Assembly (NCBI GenBank): GCA_046347045.1
Contig: JAXMGX010000008.1
Location: 124,001-188,000 of the forward strand
Source: ZC4RG30 sp046347045
Lineage (GTDB): Bacteria; Pseudomonadota; Gammaproteobacteria; Steroidobacterales; Steroidobacteraceae
DNA length: 64,000 nt
Reading direction: 5' to 3'
The notes beneath the pieces are model-generated. The model was not told where the DNA came from. It worked only from the letters and a program-made list of their open reading frames with translations, and made no database searches. The position numbers were made by a program, and so were the translations under genes. Positions 34,854 to 43,723 of this stretch are shown piece by piece; the first letter of the stretch is position 1, and each line of letters begins with the position of its first letter.

Positions 34854-36248
34854 ATGAACGGACGAAGTATCTCCGCTGCTGCGTTGATGATTCTGCTGTT
34901 GATGGCGTGCACGCCAACGCGCTACCCAACGCCCGCGTCGCCCGTGGCTGACGTCTATCCCGATGGAGATTCTGGACTGGGCGCCATTGACGGGCGGGTG
35001 CCGGAGGGATGGCGTCAGTATTTCCGCGATAAATCCTTGCTGGCGGTCATCGAACTCGCCCTCGATAACAATCGCGACTTGCGGGCAGCGGCGCTGCATG
35101 TCGAGGAGGCGCGCGCGACCTACCGCATCCAGCGTGCCGATCAGGTGCCGTCGCTGGGCGGCGTCGCGGCAATGGATCGTTCTCGCGTGCCGAGAGATTT
35201 GAGCATGACCGGAGCACCGCTGCTGGCGAGCCAGTACCAAGTTGGCTTGGCGCTTTCCAGCTGGGAACTCGATCTCTGGGGGCGTATCCGCAATCTCAAG
35301 CAAGCGGCGCTGCAGCGCTTCCTCGCTACCGAGTCTGCCCGACGCGCTGCCACGGTGAGCTTGGTGGCTCAGATCGCGAACTCCTACCTTGGTCTGCGCG
35401 AACTCGACGAGAGAATCGCGCTGGCACAGGACACCATTCGAAGCCGCGCCGAGTCGAGCAGGATATTCCGGCTGCGTTTCGAGCAAGGTTCTATTTCCCG
35501 CCTGGATCTGGCGCAGGTGGAGGCACTGCTGGATCAGGCCCGCGCTCTTGGCGCGGAGCTGGAATTGGCGCGCGCGACACAAGCTCACCTGCTCACATCG
35601 CTGGTCGGGGCGCCGGTGGCCTCGGCCTCGGCACGCGGGAGCCTCGATGAGCAAGTAGTTGCTGCCGACTTGGCGCCGGGTCTGCCTTCTGGATTGCTGC
35701 TACGACGTCCGGATGTGGTCGCAGCTGAGCATCGCTTGCAGGCCGCTCACGCCGATGTGGGCGCGGCTCGGGCCGCATTCCTGCCGAACGTAGTGCTGAC
35801 CGCCAGCGCTGGCACGGCCAGCGCCGAGTTAGACGGATTGTTTCAAGCGGGTAGCCGCGTATGGACTTTCTCACCCAGCTTGACGTTGCCGATCTTTGCC
35901 GGCGGACGGTTGCGCGCCAGTCTTGAGCTGTCCGAAGTGCGGCGCGACCTTGCAGTCGCCGACTACGAGAAAACCGTGCAGCAGGCATTTCGTGAAGTGG
36001 CCGATGCGCTGGCTGCTCGGCGGTGGCTTGCTGAGCAGTTGCGCTATTACGACAGCCTGCGGGCGTCGCAGGCCGAGAGGGCTCGCTTGGCACAACTGCG
36101 CTATGACAATGGCGCTGCCACATATCTGGAAGTGTTGGATGCCCAGCGCGAGCTGCTTACCGTCGAGCAACAGTTGGTTAGCCTGAGGCGCTCTGTGTTG
36201 AGCAGCCGAATCGATCTGTATGCCGCGCTCGGTGGTGGTCTCGAATGA
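34854..36248 (+). CDS. Outer-membrane efflux lipoprotein (NodT/OprM family)
   Basis: 464 residues. Signal peptide with lipobox LLMAC (residues about 15-19). Two OEP repeats with alpha-barrel heptads: first WELDLWGRIRNLKQAA and YLGLRELDERIAL, second RRPDVVAAEHRLQAAHADVGAARAAF and LPIFAGGRLRASLELSE. It forms the trimeric outer-membrane exit duct for the adaptor and ABC exporter encoded directly downstream. First gene of that operon, under the palindrome-bearing promoter at 34765. The adaptor ATG follows 13 bases after the stop. Confidence 0.92.
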   Translation: MNGRSISAAALMILLLMACTPTRYPTPASPVADVYPDGDSGLGAIDGRVPEGWRQYFRDKSLLAVIELALDNNRDLRAAALHVEEARATYRIQRADQVPSLGGVAAMDRSRVPRDLSMTGAPLLASQYQVGLALSSWELDLWGRIRNLKQAALQRFLATESARRAATVSLVAQIANSYLGLRELDERIALAQDTIRSRAESSRIFRLRFEQGSISRLDLAQVEALLDQARALGAELELARATQAHLLTSLVGAPVASASARGSLDEQVVAADLAPGLPSGLLLRRPDVVAAEHRLQAAHADVGAARAAFLPNVVLTASAGTASAELDGLFQAGSRVWTFSPSLTLPIFAGGRLRASLELSEVRRDLAVADYEKTVQQAFREVADALAARRWLAEQLRYYDSLRASQAERARLAQLRYDNGAATYLEVLDAQRELLTVEQQLVSLRRSVLSSRIDLYAALGGGLE

Positions 36249-36261
36249 ACATGAGGAGCCA

Positions 36262-37350
36262 ATGATGGATTGGAAGGTTCCACAACTCCGGACCATGGCG
36301 CTCGTGGTGACGGTCGTGTTGGTGGCGGTCTTGATTGTCATGGGTTGGATGCGTCTGAGTCCGTCTGATCCAGGGGACGGCTTCGTCAGCGGCAACGGTC
36401 GTATCGAGGCGACTGAGATCGACGTCGCCACCAAGCTGCCGGGTCGCGTCGAAGCCGTCCTGGTGCGCGAGGGGGATTTCGTTTCCGCCGGCCAACCGCT
36501 TGCCAAGATGCAGATCGAAGTTCTGCAGGCACAGCGTGATGAGGCCGAGGCTGGCCGCCAGCAGGCAGAGCATGGCGTCACCGCTGCGGAGGCCCAGGTG
36601 GCGCTGCGGCTGAGTGACGTTGCTGCCGGGGAGGCGCTGATCGCGCAGCGGGAAGCGGAACTAGATGCCGCACAGCGTCGTCTGACCCGTTCGGAGACAC
36701 TCTCGCGTGAGGGTGCTTCATCGGTCCAGGAACTGGATGACGACAGAGCTCGGATGCGTGGCGCGGCTGCGGCGTTAGCCGCGACCCGTGCGCAGGCGGC
36801 CTCTTCGCGGGCCGCGGTCGAGGCGGCGCGTGCGCAATTGGTCGGCGCACGTTCGACGGTATCTGCGGCTGCCGCTACAGTAGCGCGAGTGGAGGCGGAC
36901 CTGCGCGACAGTGAACTGCGTGCGCCGCGCGACGCGCGAGTGCAGTTGCGGGTCGCCCAGCCTGGGGAGGTGCTAGCTGCTGGCGGTCGAGTGCTGAATC
37001 TCATCGACCTGTCCGATGTCTACATGACCTTCTTCTTGCCGGAGGCGATTGCCGGTCGCGTCGCGCTGGGCAGCGAGGCGCGCGTCGTGCTCGATGCTGC
37101 GCCGCAGTTCGTGATTCCGGCGACGATATCGTTCGTGGCCAGCAGTGCGCAGTTCACGCCCAAGACGGTGGAGACGGCCAGCGAGCGCCAAAAGCTAATG
37201 TTCCGTGTCCGGGCACAGATTCCACCTGAACTGCTGCGCCAGCACCTTGAGCAGGTCAAGACAGGTCTGCCTGGTGTCGTATGGCTAAGAATCGATCCGA
37301 AGGCGCAATGGCCGGATTCGCTGGCCGTGAATGTTGATACAGCGGGATAA
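36262..37350 (+). CDS. HlyD/YhiI-type membrane fusion protein
   Basis: 362 residues. One N-terminal TM helix (ALVVTVVLVAVLIVMGW), lipoyl half-motif RIEATEIDVATKLPGRVEAVLVREGDFV, a long Ala/Glu/Arg coiled-coil hairpin (residues about 90-210), second half-motif LRAPRDARVQLRVAQPGEVL, and a C-terminal beta domain. It bridges the RbbA-type ABC exporter to the outer-membrane duct. GAGGAGCC precedes the ATG ATG pair at 36262. The end overlaps rbbA by 20 bases, so the two are coupled. Equivalent to yhiI in the E. coli yhiI-rbbA-yhhJ locus. Confidence 0.9.
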   Translation: MMDWKVPQLRTMALVVTVVLVAVLIVMGWMRLSPSDPGDGFVSGNGRIEATEIDVATKLPGRVEAVLVREGDFVSAGQPLAKMQIEVLQAQRDEAEAGRQQAEHGVTAAEAQVALRLSDVAAGEALIAQREAELDAAQRRLTRSETLSREGASSVQELDDDRARMRGAAAALAATRAQAASSRAAVEAARAQLVGARSTVSAAAATVARVEADLRDSELRAPRDARVQLRVAQPGEVLAAGGRVLNLIDLSDVYMTFFLPEAIAGRVALGSEARVVLDAAPQFVIPATISFVASSAQFTPKTVETASERQKLMFRVRAQIPPELLRQHLEQVKTGLPGVVWLRIDPKAQWPDSLAVNVDTAG

Positions 37351-40096
37351 CACGGTGGACGCCGGCGCCATCCCGCCTGTGTGTCGCGTGCGCGGCCTGG
37401 CGTTGCGCTACGGCAAGGTCCAGGCGCTGGCCGGCATCGACCTGGACCTGCCCGCCGGGTGCATGGTGGGCCTGCTGGGGCCGGATGGCGTGGGCAAGTC
37501 GAGCCTGCTGTCGTTGCTGGCCGGTGCGCGCGCCGTGCCGCAGGGTGAAGTCGAGGTGCTGGGCGGTGACATGCGGCGCAAGCGCCACCGCGATGCCGTC
37601 TGTCCGCGCATCGCCTACATGCCGCAGGGCCTGGGCAGGAACCTCTACCCGACGCTGTCGGTCGAGGAGAACCTGCAGTTCTTCGCGCGCCTGTTCGGCC
37701 ACGATGCCGGCGAACGCCGCCGGCGCATCGACGAACTGACGGCCAGCACCGGCCTGCAACCGTTCCTGTCGCGGCCGGCCGGCAAGCTCTCCGGCGGCAT
37801 GAAGCAGAAGCTCGGCCTGTGCTGCGCGCTGGTCCACGACCCGGACCTGCTGATCCTCGACGAGCCGACCACCGGCGTCGATCCGCTGGCGCGCGCGCAG
37901 TTCTGGGATCTGATCGCGCGCATCCGCCGGCAGCGGCCAAGGATGAGTGTGCTGGTGGCCACCGCCTACATGGACGAGGCGCAGCGTTTCGACTGGCTGG
38001 TGGCCATGGACGATGGCCGGGTGCTGGATACCGGCACGCCGGCTGAATTGCTGGCGCGTACCGGCGCCGCTTCGCTGGAGGAGGCCTTCATCCACCTGCT
38101 GCCGGAGGCCAAGCGCCGCGGCCATGAGCCGGTGCACATCCCGCCGCTGCAGGCCGACGCGGACGACATCGCGATCGAGGCGCGCGGCCTGACCATGCGC
38201 TTCGGTGATTTCGTCGCCGTCGACAACGTCAGCTTCCGCATCCGCCGCGGCGAGATATTCGGCTTTCTCGGCTCCAACGGCTGCGGCAAGACCACCACGA
38301 TGAAGATGCTGACCGGCCTGCTGCCGGCCAGCGAGGGCGGCGCGTGGCTGTTCGGGCGCGAGGTCGATCCGCACGACATCAACACGCGCCGGCGCGTGGG
38401 TTACATGTCGCAGGCGTTCTCGCTGTATGCGGAGCTGAGCGTGCGCCAGAACCTGGTGCTGCACGCGCAGCTGTTCGGCGTGCCCGCGGAGCAGATCCCC
38501 ACGCGGGTAGGGGAGATGGTCGGCCGCTTTGGCCTGCAGCCGGTGCTGGATACATTGCCCGAAGCACTGCCGCTCGGCATGCGCCAGCGGCTGTCGCTCG
38601 CGGTGGCGATGGTCCACAAGCCGGAATTGCTGATCCTCGACGAGCCCACCTCCGGCGTCGATCCGGTGGCGCGCGACGCGTTCTGGCGGCTGCTGATCGG
38701 GTTGTCGCGCGATGACCGGGTGACGATCTTCATCTCCACCCATTTCATGAACGAGGCCGAACGCTGCGATCGCATGTCGATGATGCATGCGGGCAAGGTG
38801 CTGGACAGCGACGCACCGGCAGCGCTGGTGCGCAAGCGCGGCGCGCGGACGCTGGAGGAGGCGTTCATCGGCTACCTGGTGGAGGCCGAGGAGAGCGCCG
38901 CCGCGGAAAAGCCCGTGGAGCCGGTCGCCGCAGGCCCCGCGCCGCATCCGGCGCCGGCTCCCGCTCTGGCGCGCTTCAGTCTGCGGCGCATGCTGAGCTA
39001 TACGTTGCGCGAATCGCTGGAGCTGCAGCGCGATCCGGTGCGTGCCACGCTGGCGCTGGGCGGTTCGCTGATCCTGATGTTCGTGATGGGATTCGGCATC
39101 ACCATGGATGTGGAGAATCTGCGCTATGCGGTGCTGGACCGTGACCAGACCACGTTGAGCCAGGGCTATGCTCTGAGCCTCGCGGGATCGCGCTACTTCA
39201 TCGAGCGCCCGCCCATCATCGACTACGATGACTTGGACCGGCGCATGCGCAGCGGCGAGCTGTCGCTGGCGGTGGAGATCCCGCCCGGGTTCGGGCGCGA
39301 CGTTCTGCGCGGTGCGAACGTGCAGGTCGGTGCGTGGCTGGACGGCGCGATGCCGATGCGCGCTGAGACCATTCAGGGCTATGTTCAGGGCATTCACCAG
39401 CATTGGCTGCTGGAGCAGCTGCGCGAGCGCACTGGCACCGACGTGGCGGCCGACGCCGTCATGCAGACCCGCTTCCGCTACAACCCGGATGTGCGCAGTC
39501 TGCCGGCGATGGTGCCGGCGGTGATCCCGTTGCTGCTGCTGATGTTGCCGGCCATGCTGACCGCGCTGGCGGTGGTGCGGGAGAAGGAGACCGGCTCGAT
39601 CGTCAACCTCTACGTCACGCCCGTCACTCGCATGGAGTTCCTGTTCGGCAAGCAGCTGCCGTACGTGGGGCTGGCGCTGCTCAATTTCCTGCTGATGGTG
39701 CTGCTGGCCGTGACCGTGTTCGGTGTGCCCATCACCGGCAGCTTCCCGGTGCTGGTGATGGCGGCAGCCATCTACAGCGTTGCGGCTACCGGATTCGGCC
39801 TGCTCGCTTCCGCCGTCACGCGCAGTCAGATCGCCGCGTTGTTCCTCACGATGATCGGTACGCTGATCCCGGCAACACAGTTCGCCGGGCTGACCGATCC
39901 GGTGTCGTCGCTGGAAGGCGCGGGGCGATGGATCGGCGAGGGCTACCCGGCCACCCACATGATCACCATCAGCCGCGGGGTGTTCAGCAAGGCGTTGCAC
40001 CTCGGCGACCTGACCGGCGCGCTGTGGCCAATGCTGCTGTCGGTGCCCGTGATTCTCGGCGTGGCGGTGTTGCTGCTGCGCAAGCAGGAGCGTTGA
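37331..40096 (+). CDS. rbbA: RbbA-type ABC exporter: two ATPase domains fused to a permease
   Basis: 921 residues. ATPase domain 1 has Walker A GPDGVGKSS near residue 51 and signature LSGGMKQKLG; domain 2 has Walker A GSNGCGKTT near residue 315 and a degenerate signature LPLGMRQRLS. From about residue 550 an ABC-2 permease follows, with a large periplasmic loop and six helices. E. coli RbbA has this build and was described as ribosome-associated, but locus context (adaptor, second permease, outer-membrane duct) argues for an exporter. Codon usage is more GC-rich than in the adaptor and outer-membrane genes upstream. Confidence 0.9.
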   Translation: MLIQRDNTVDAGAIPPVCRVRGLALRYGKVQALAGIDLDLPAGCMVGLLGPDGVGKSSLLSLLAGARAVPQGEVEVLGGDMRRKRHRDAVCPRIAYMPQGLGRNLYPTLSVEENLQFFARLFGHDAGERRRRIDELTASTGLQPFLSRPAGKLSGGMKQKLGLCCALVHDPDLLILDEPTTGVDPLARAQFWDLIARIRRQRPRMSVLVATAYMDEAQRFDWLVAMDDGRVLDTGTPAELLARTGAASLEEAFIHLLPEAKRRGHEPVHIPPLQADADDIAIEARGLTMRFGDFVAVDNVSFRIRRGEIFGFLGSNGCGKTTTMKMLTGLLPASEGGAWLFGREVDPHDINTRRRVGYMSQAFSLYAELSVRQNLVLHAQLFGVPAEQIPTRVGEMVGRFGLQPVLDTLPEALPLGMRQRLSLAVAMVHKPELLILDEPTSGVDPVARDAFWRLLIGLSRDDRVTIFISTHFMNEAERCDRMSMMHAGKVLDSDAPAALVRKRGARTLEEAFIGYLVEAEESAAAEKPVEPVAAGPAPHPAPAPALARFSLRRMLSYTLRESLELQRDPVRATLALGGSLILMFVMGFGITMDVENLRYAVLDRDQTTLSQGYALSLAGSRYFIERPPIIDYDDLDRRMRSGELSLAVEIPPGFGRDVLRGANVQVGAWLDGAMPMRAETIQGYVQGIHQHWLLEQLRERTGTDVAADAVMQTRFRYNPDVRSLPAMVPAVIPLLLLMLPAMLTALAVVREKETGSIVNLYVTPVTRMEFLFGKQLPYVGLALLNFLLMVLLAVTVFGVPITGSFPVLVMAAAIYSVAATGFGLLASAVTRSQIAALFLTMIGTLIPATQFAGLTDPVSSLEGAGRWIGEGYPATHMITISRGVFSKALHLGDLTGALWPMLLSVPVILGVAVLLLRKQER

Positions 40097-40098
40097 AA

Positions 40099-41229
40099 AT
40101 GCGCGGCGCCTGGCTTGCCAATGTCTACCGCCTCGGCGTCAAGGAGCTATGGAGCCTGTGGCGCGATCCGATGATGCTGGTGCTGATTGTGTACGTATTC
40201 ACCGCAGCGGTGTATACCGCCGCCACGGCCATGCCGGAGACGCTGCACAACGCGGCCATCGCTATCGTTGACGAGGACGGCTCGCCGCTGTCCCAGCGCA
40301 TCGCCTCAGCCTTCTATCCGCCGCAGTTCATCGCGCCAGCGATGATCGCCAACACGCAGGTGGACCCGGGCCTCGACGCCGGGCGCTACACCTTCGCACT
40401 GGTGATTCCGCCGGGGTTCCAGCGCGATGTGCTGGCCGGGCGGGCGCCGGAGATGCAGCTCAACGTCGACGCGACCCGCATGAGCCAGGCCTTCACCGGC
40501 AGCGGCTACGTGCAGCAGATCGTGATGGGTGAGGTCAGCGAGTTCTTGCGCCGCTATCGCGGCGCCGACGCGCTGCCGGTGGAGCTGGCGCTGCGCGCGC
40601 GCTTCAACCCGGCGCTGGAGAAATCCTGGTTCGGGGCGCTGACGCAGATCATCAACCACATCACCATGCTCTCCATCGTGCTGACCGGCGCGGCGCTGAT
40701 CCGCGAGCGCGAGCACGGCACCATCGAGCACCTGCTGGTGATGCCCGTCAGGCCGGTACAGATCATGGTCGCCAAGGTCTGGTCGATGGCCCTGGTGGTG
40801 CTGGTGGCCGCATTCCTGTCGCTGAACCTGGTCGTGCGCGGCCTGCTGGGGGTGCCGGTGGGCGGGTCTCTGCCGTTGTTCTTCACCGGGGCAGCGCTGT
40901 GCCTGTTCGCGACCACGTCGATGGGCATCTTCATCGCCACGATCGCCCGCAACATGCCGCAGTTCGGCATGCTGATCGTGCTGATCCTGCTGCCGCTGCA
41001 GATGCTCTCCGGCGGCATGACGCCACGGGAAAGCATGCCGGCGCTGGTACAGGACATCATGCTGGCCGCGCCGACCACCCACTTCGTCGAACTGGGGCAG
41101 GCGGTGCTGTTTCGCGGCGCGGGCCTGGATGTGGTGTGGAGGCAGCTGCTGGCGCTGCTTGTCATCGGCGTCGTACTGTTCCTGCTGTCGCTGCGGAGGT
41201 TCCGCAGTTCCATCAGCCGGATGGCATGA
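40099..41229 (+). CDS. yhhJ: ABC-2 type permease (YhhJ-like)
   Basis: 376 residues. An N-terminal helix (MMLVLIVYVFTAAVYTAA) and a periplasmic domain (residues about 45-175) precede five C-terminal helices, with the conserved EREHGTIEHLLVMPV segment that contacts the ATPase. It pairs with the permease half of RbbA. ATG at 40099 lies two bases after the rbbA stop. Substrate is not readable; related loci export hydrophobic compounds or drugs. Confidence 0.9.
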   Translation: MRGAWLANVYRLGVKELWSLWRDPMMLVLIVYVFTAAVYTAATAMPETLHNAAIAIVDEDGSPLSQRIASAFYPPQFIAPAMIANTQVDPGLDAGRYTFALVIPPGFQRDVLAGRAPEMQLNVDATRMSQAFTGSGYVQQIVMGEVSEFLRRYRGADALPVELALRARFNPALEKSWFGALTQIINHITMLSIVLTGAALIREREHGTIEHLLVMPVRPVQIMVAKVWSMALVVLVAAFLSLNLVVRGLLGVPVGGSLPLFFTGAALCLFATTSMGIFIATIARNMPQFGMLIVLILLPLQMLSGGMTPRESMPALVQDIMLAAPTTHFVELGQAVLFRGAGLDVVWRQLLALLVIGVVLFLLSLRRFRSSISRMA

Positions 41230-41263
41230 CGCCGGCGTGGTCATCGAAGAGAGGCTGCGATCC

Positions 41264-43681
41264 ATGGAATCCGACGCCAACGTGTTGTCCCCCGGGGAGC
41301 TGTCGAAGATCGACGCCTGGTGGCGTGCCGCGAATTACCTTTCGGTGGGACAGATCTACCTGCTCGACAACCCGCTGTTGCGGGAGCCGCTGCGCAAGGA
41401 GCACGTCAAGCCGCGCTTGGTCGGCCACTGGGGCACGACGCCGGGCCTCAATTTCATCTACGCGCACCTGAACCGCGTGATCCGCGAGCGCGGGCTGGAC
41501 ATGATCTACGTGATCGGCCCCGGCCACGGCGGCCCGGCGATCGTCGCCAACAGCTGGCTGGAAGGCACCTACAGCGAGTTCTACCCGGAAGTCCCGCCCG
41601 ACGAGCGGGGCATGAAGCGGCTGTTCAAGCAGTTCTCGTTTCCAGGCGGAATCCCGAGCCATGTCGCGCCGGAGATCCCCGGTTCCATCCACGAGGGTGG
41701 CGAGCTGGGCTATGCACTGAGCCACGCCTACGGCGCCGCCTTCGACAACCCCGGCCTGGTGGTTGCCGCCGTGGTCGGCGATGGCGAGGCCGAGACAGGG
41801 CCGCTGGCAACGAGCTGGCATTCCAACAAGTTCCTGAACCCGGTTACGGACGGCGCGGTGCTGCCGATCCTGCACCTGAACGGCTACAAGATCGCGAACC
41901 CCACGGTACTGGCGCGCATCGCGCCGGAGGAGCTGGACCAGCTGCTGCGCGGCTACGGGTATGCGCCGCTGTACGTGGAGGGCAGTTCGCCGCTGCCCAT
42001 GCACCAGCGCATGGCGGCCGTGCTGGAGCAGGCTCTTGACGGCATCCACCGCATCCAGCGCGCGGCGCGCGAGCAGGGGCAACAGGGGCGGCCGCTGTGG
42101 CCGATGATCGTGCTGCGCTCGCCCAAGGGCTGGACCTGCCCGAAGGAGATCGACGGGCGACCCGCGGAAGGTTCCTGGCGTGCGCACCAGGTGCCCATGG
42201 GGGAGATGCACGAGAAGCCGGAACACATCGCGATCCTGGAGCAATGGCTGCGCAGCTACCGCCCCGAGGAGCTGTTCGATGGCGAAGGGCGGTTGCGGGC
42301 GGAACTCGCCGCGCTGGCGCCGCCGCGCGAGCGGCGCATGGGCATGAGTCCGCATGCCAACGGTGGCCTGTTGCTGCGCGACCTGCAGCTGCCGGATTTC
42401 CGCGCCCATGCCGTTGCCGTCACCGCACCGGGCGCCGTGGACGTGGAGGCGACACGCGTCATGGGGCGCTTCCTGCGCGACGCGATGCAGCTGAACCTGC
42501 AGGCGCGCAATTTCCGCCTGTTCAGCCCGGACGAGAATAACTCCAACCGCTGGCAGGACGTGCTGGACGTCACCAACCGGGCGTGGATGGCCGAACGGAT
42601 CGCCGGGGACGACCATCTCGCTGCCGACGGCCGGGTGATGGAAATGCTCAGCGAACACCAGTGCCAGGGCTGGCTGGAAGGCTACCTGCTGACCGGCCGG
42701 CACGGGTTCTTCTCGTGCTACGAGGCCTTCATCCACATCGTCGATTCGATGTTCAACCAGCATGCCAAGTGGCTGAAGGTGAGCCGCGAGATTCCCTGGC
42801 GCCGGCCCATCGCGTCGTTGAATTACCTGCTGTCCTCGCATGTATGGCGGCAGGATCACAACGGCTTCTCGCACCAGGATCCGGGCTTCATCGACCACGT
42901 GGTGAACAAGAAGGCCTCGATCGTGCGCGTCTACCTGCCGCCCGACGCCAACTGCCTGCTGTCGGTCACCGACCACTGCCTGCGCAGCCGCGACTACGTC
43001 AATGTCGTGGTCGCCGGCAAGCAGCCGGCGCCGGTGTGGCTTGGCATGGAAGAGGCGATCCGGCATTGCAGCGCCGGCATCGGCATCTGGGAGTGGGCCA
43101 GCAACGATCGCGGGGCGGAACCTGATGTGGTGATGGCCTGCTGCGGCGACGTGCCGACGCTCGAAACGCTGGCGGCCGTCGACTTGCTGCGCAAACACCT
43201 GCCGGAACTCAAGGTGCGCGTGGTCAACGTCGTCAACCTGATGAAGCTGCAGTCCCCGCAGGATCACCCGCACGGGCTCGACGACCAGGAGTTCGACGAC
43301 CTGTTCACGCGCGACAAGCCCGTGATTTTCGCCTTCCACGGCTATCCGTGGCTGATCCATCGCCTGACCTACCGGCGCAGCAACCACGCCAACCTGCACG
43401 TGCACGGCTACAAGGAGGAAGGCACTACCACCACGCCTTTCGACATGTGCGTGCTGAACGGCCTGGACCGTTTCCACCTGATATTGAACGTCATTGAGCG
43501 GTTGCCGCAGCTGGGGTCGCGTGCCGCCTACGCCAGACAGACGATCCGCGACGCGCTGCTTGAACACCGGCGCTACATCGATGAGAACGGCGAGGATCTG
43601 CCGGCCGTGCTGGGCTGGCGGTGGGGTGGAGGTGGCGGTGGCGGTGCGCAGCACAGTACCACTGGGGGTGACAATGTCTAA
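41264..43681 (+). CDS. xfp: Xylulose-5-P / fructose-6-P phosphoketolase
   Basis: 805 residues, TPP-dependent. Conserved segments are GHWGTTPGLNFIYAHLNR, GPGHGGPAIVANSWLEGTYSEFYP, the TPP-Mg motif GDGEAETGPLATSWHSNKF, LHLNGYKI and SPKGWTCPKEIDG. It splits fructose-6-P to erythrose-4-P plus acetyl phosphate, or xylulose-5-P to glyceraldehyde-3-P plus acetyl phosphate. ATG 41264 has GAGAGG nine bases upstream. It follows the permease gene closely (34 bases) and precedes glgP. With acetate kinase it yields ATP without a respiratory chain. Confidence 0.95.
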   Translation: MESDANVLSPGELSKIDAWWRAANYLSVGQIYLLDNPLLREPLRKEHVKPRLVGHWGTTPGLNFIYAHLNRVIRERGLDMIYVIGPGHGGPAIVANSWLEGTYSEFYPEVPPDERGMKRLFKQFSFPGGIPSHVAPEIPGSIHEGGELGYALSHAYGAAFDNPGLVVAAVVGDGEAETGPLATSWHSNKFLNPVTDGAVLPILHLNGYKIANPTVLARIAPEELDQLLRGYGYAPLYVEGSSPLPMHQRMAAVLEQALDGIHRIQRAAREQGQQGRPLWPMIVLRSPKGWTCPKEIDGRPAEGSWRAHQVPMGEMHEKPEHIAILEQWLRSYRPEELFDGEGRLRAELAALAPPRERRMGMSPHANGGLLLRDLQLPDFRAHAVAVTAPGAVDVEATRVMGRFLRDAMQLNLQARNFRLFSPDENNSNRWQDVLDVTNRAWMAERIAGDDHLAADGRVMEMLSEHQCQGWLEGYLLTGRHGFFSCYEAFIHIVDSMFNQHAKWLKVSREIPWRRPIASLNYLLSSHVWRQDHNGFSHQDPGFIDHVVNKKASIVRVYLPPDANCLLSVTDHCLRSRDYVNVVVAGKQPAPVWLGMEEAIRHCSAGIGIWEWASNDRGAEPDVVMACCGDVPTLETLAAVDLLRKHLPELKVRVVNVVNLMKLQSPQDHPHGLDDQEFDDLFTRDKPVIFAFHGYPWLIHRLTYRRSNHANLHVHGYKEEGTTTTPFDMCVLNGLDRFHLILNVIERLPQLGSRAAYARQTIRDALLEHRRYIDENGEDLPAVLGWRWGGGGGGGAQHSTTGGDNV

Positions 43682-43723
43682 GCTGCTGCGGTCGATACTT
43701 CGTTGCTGCGGCGAGAGACAGGC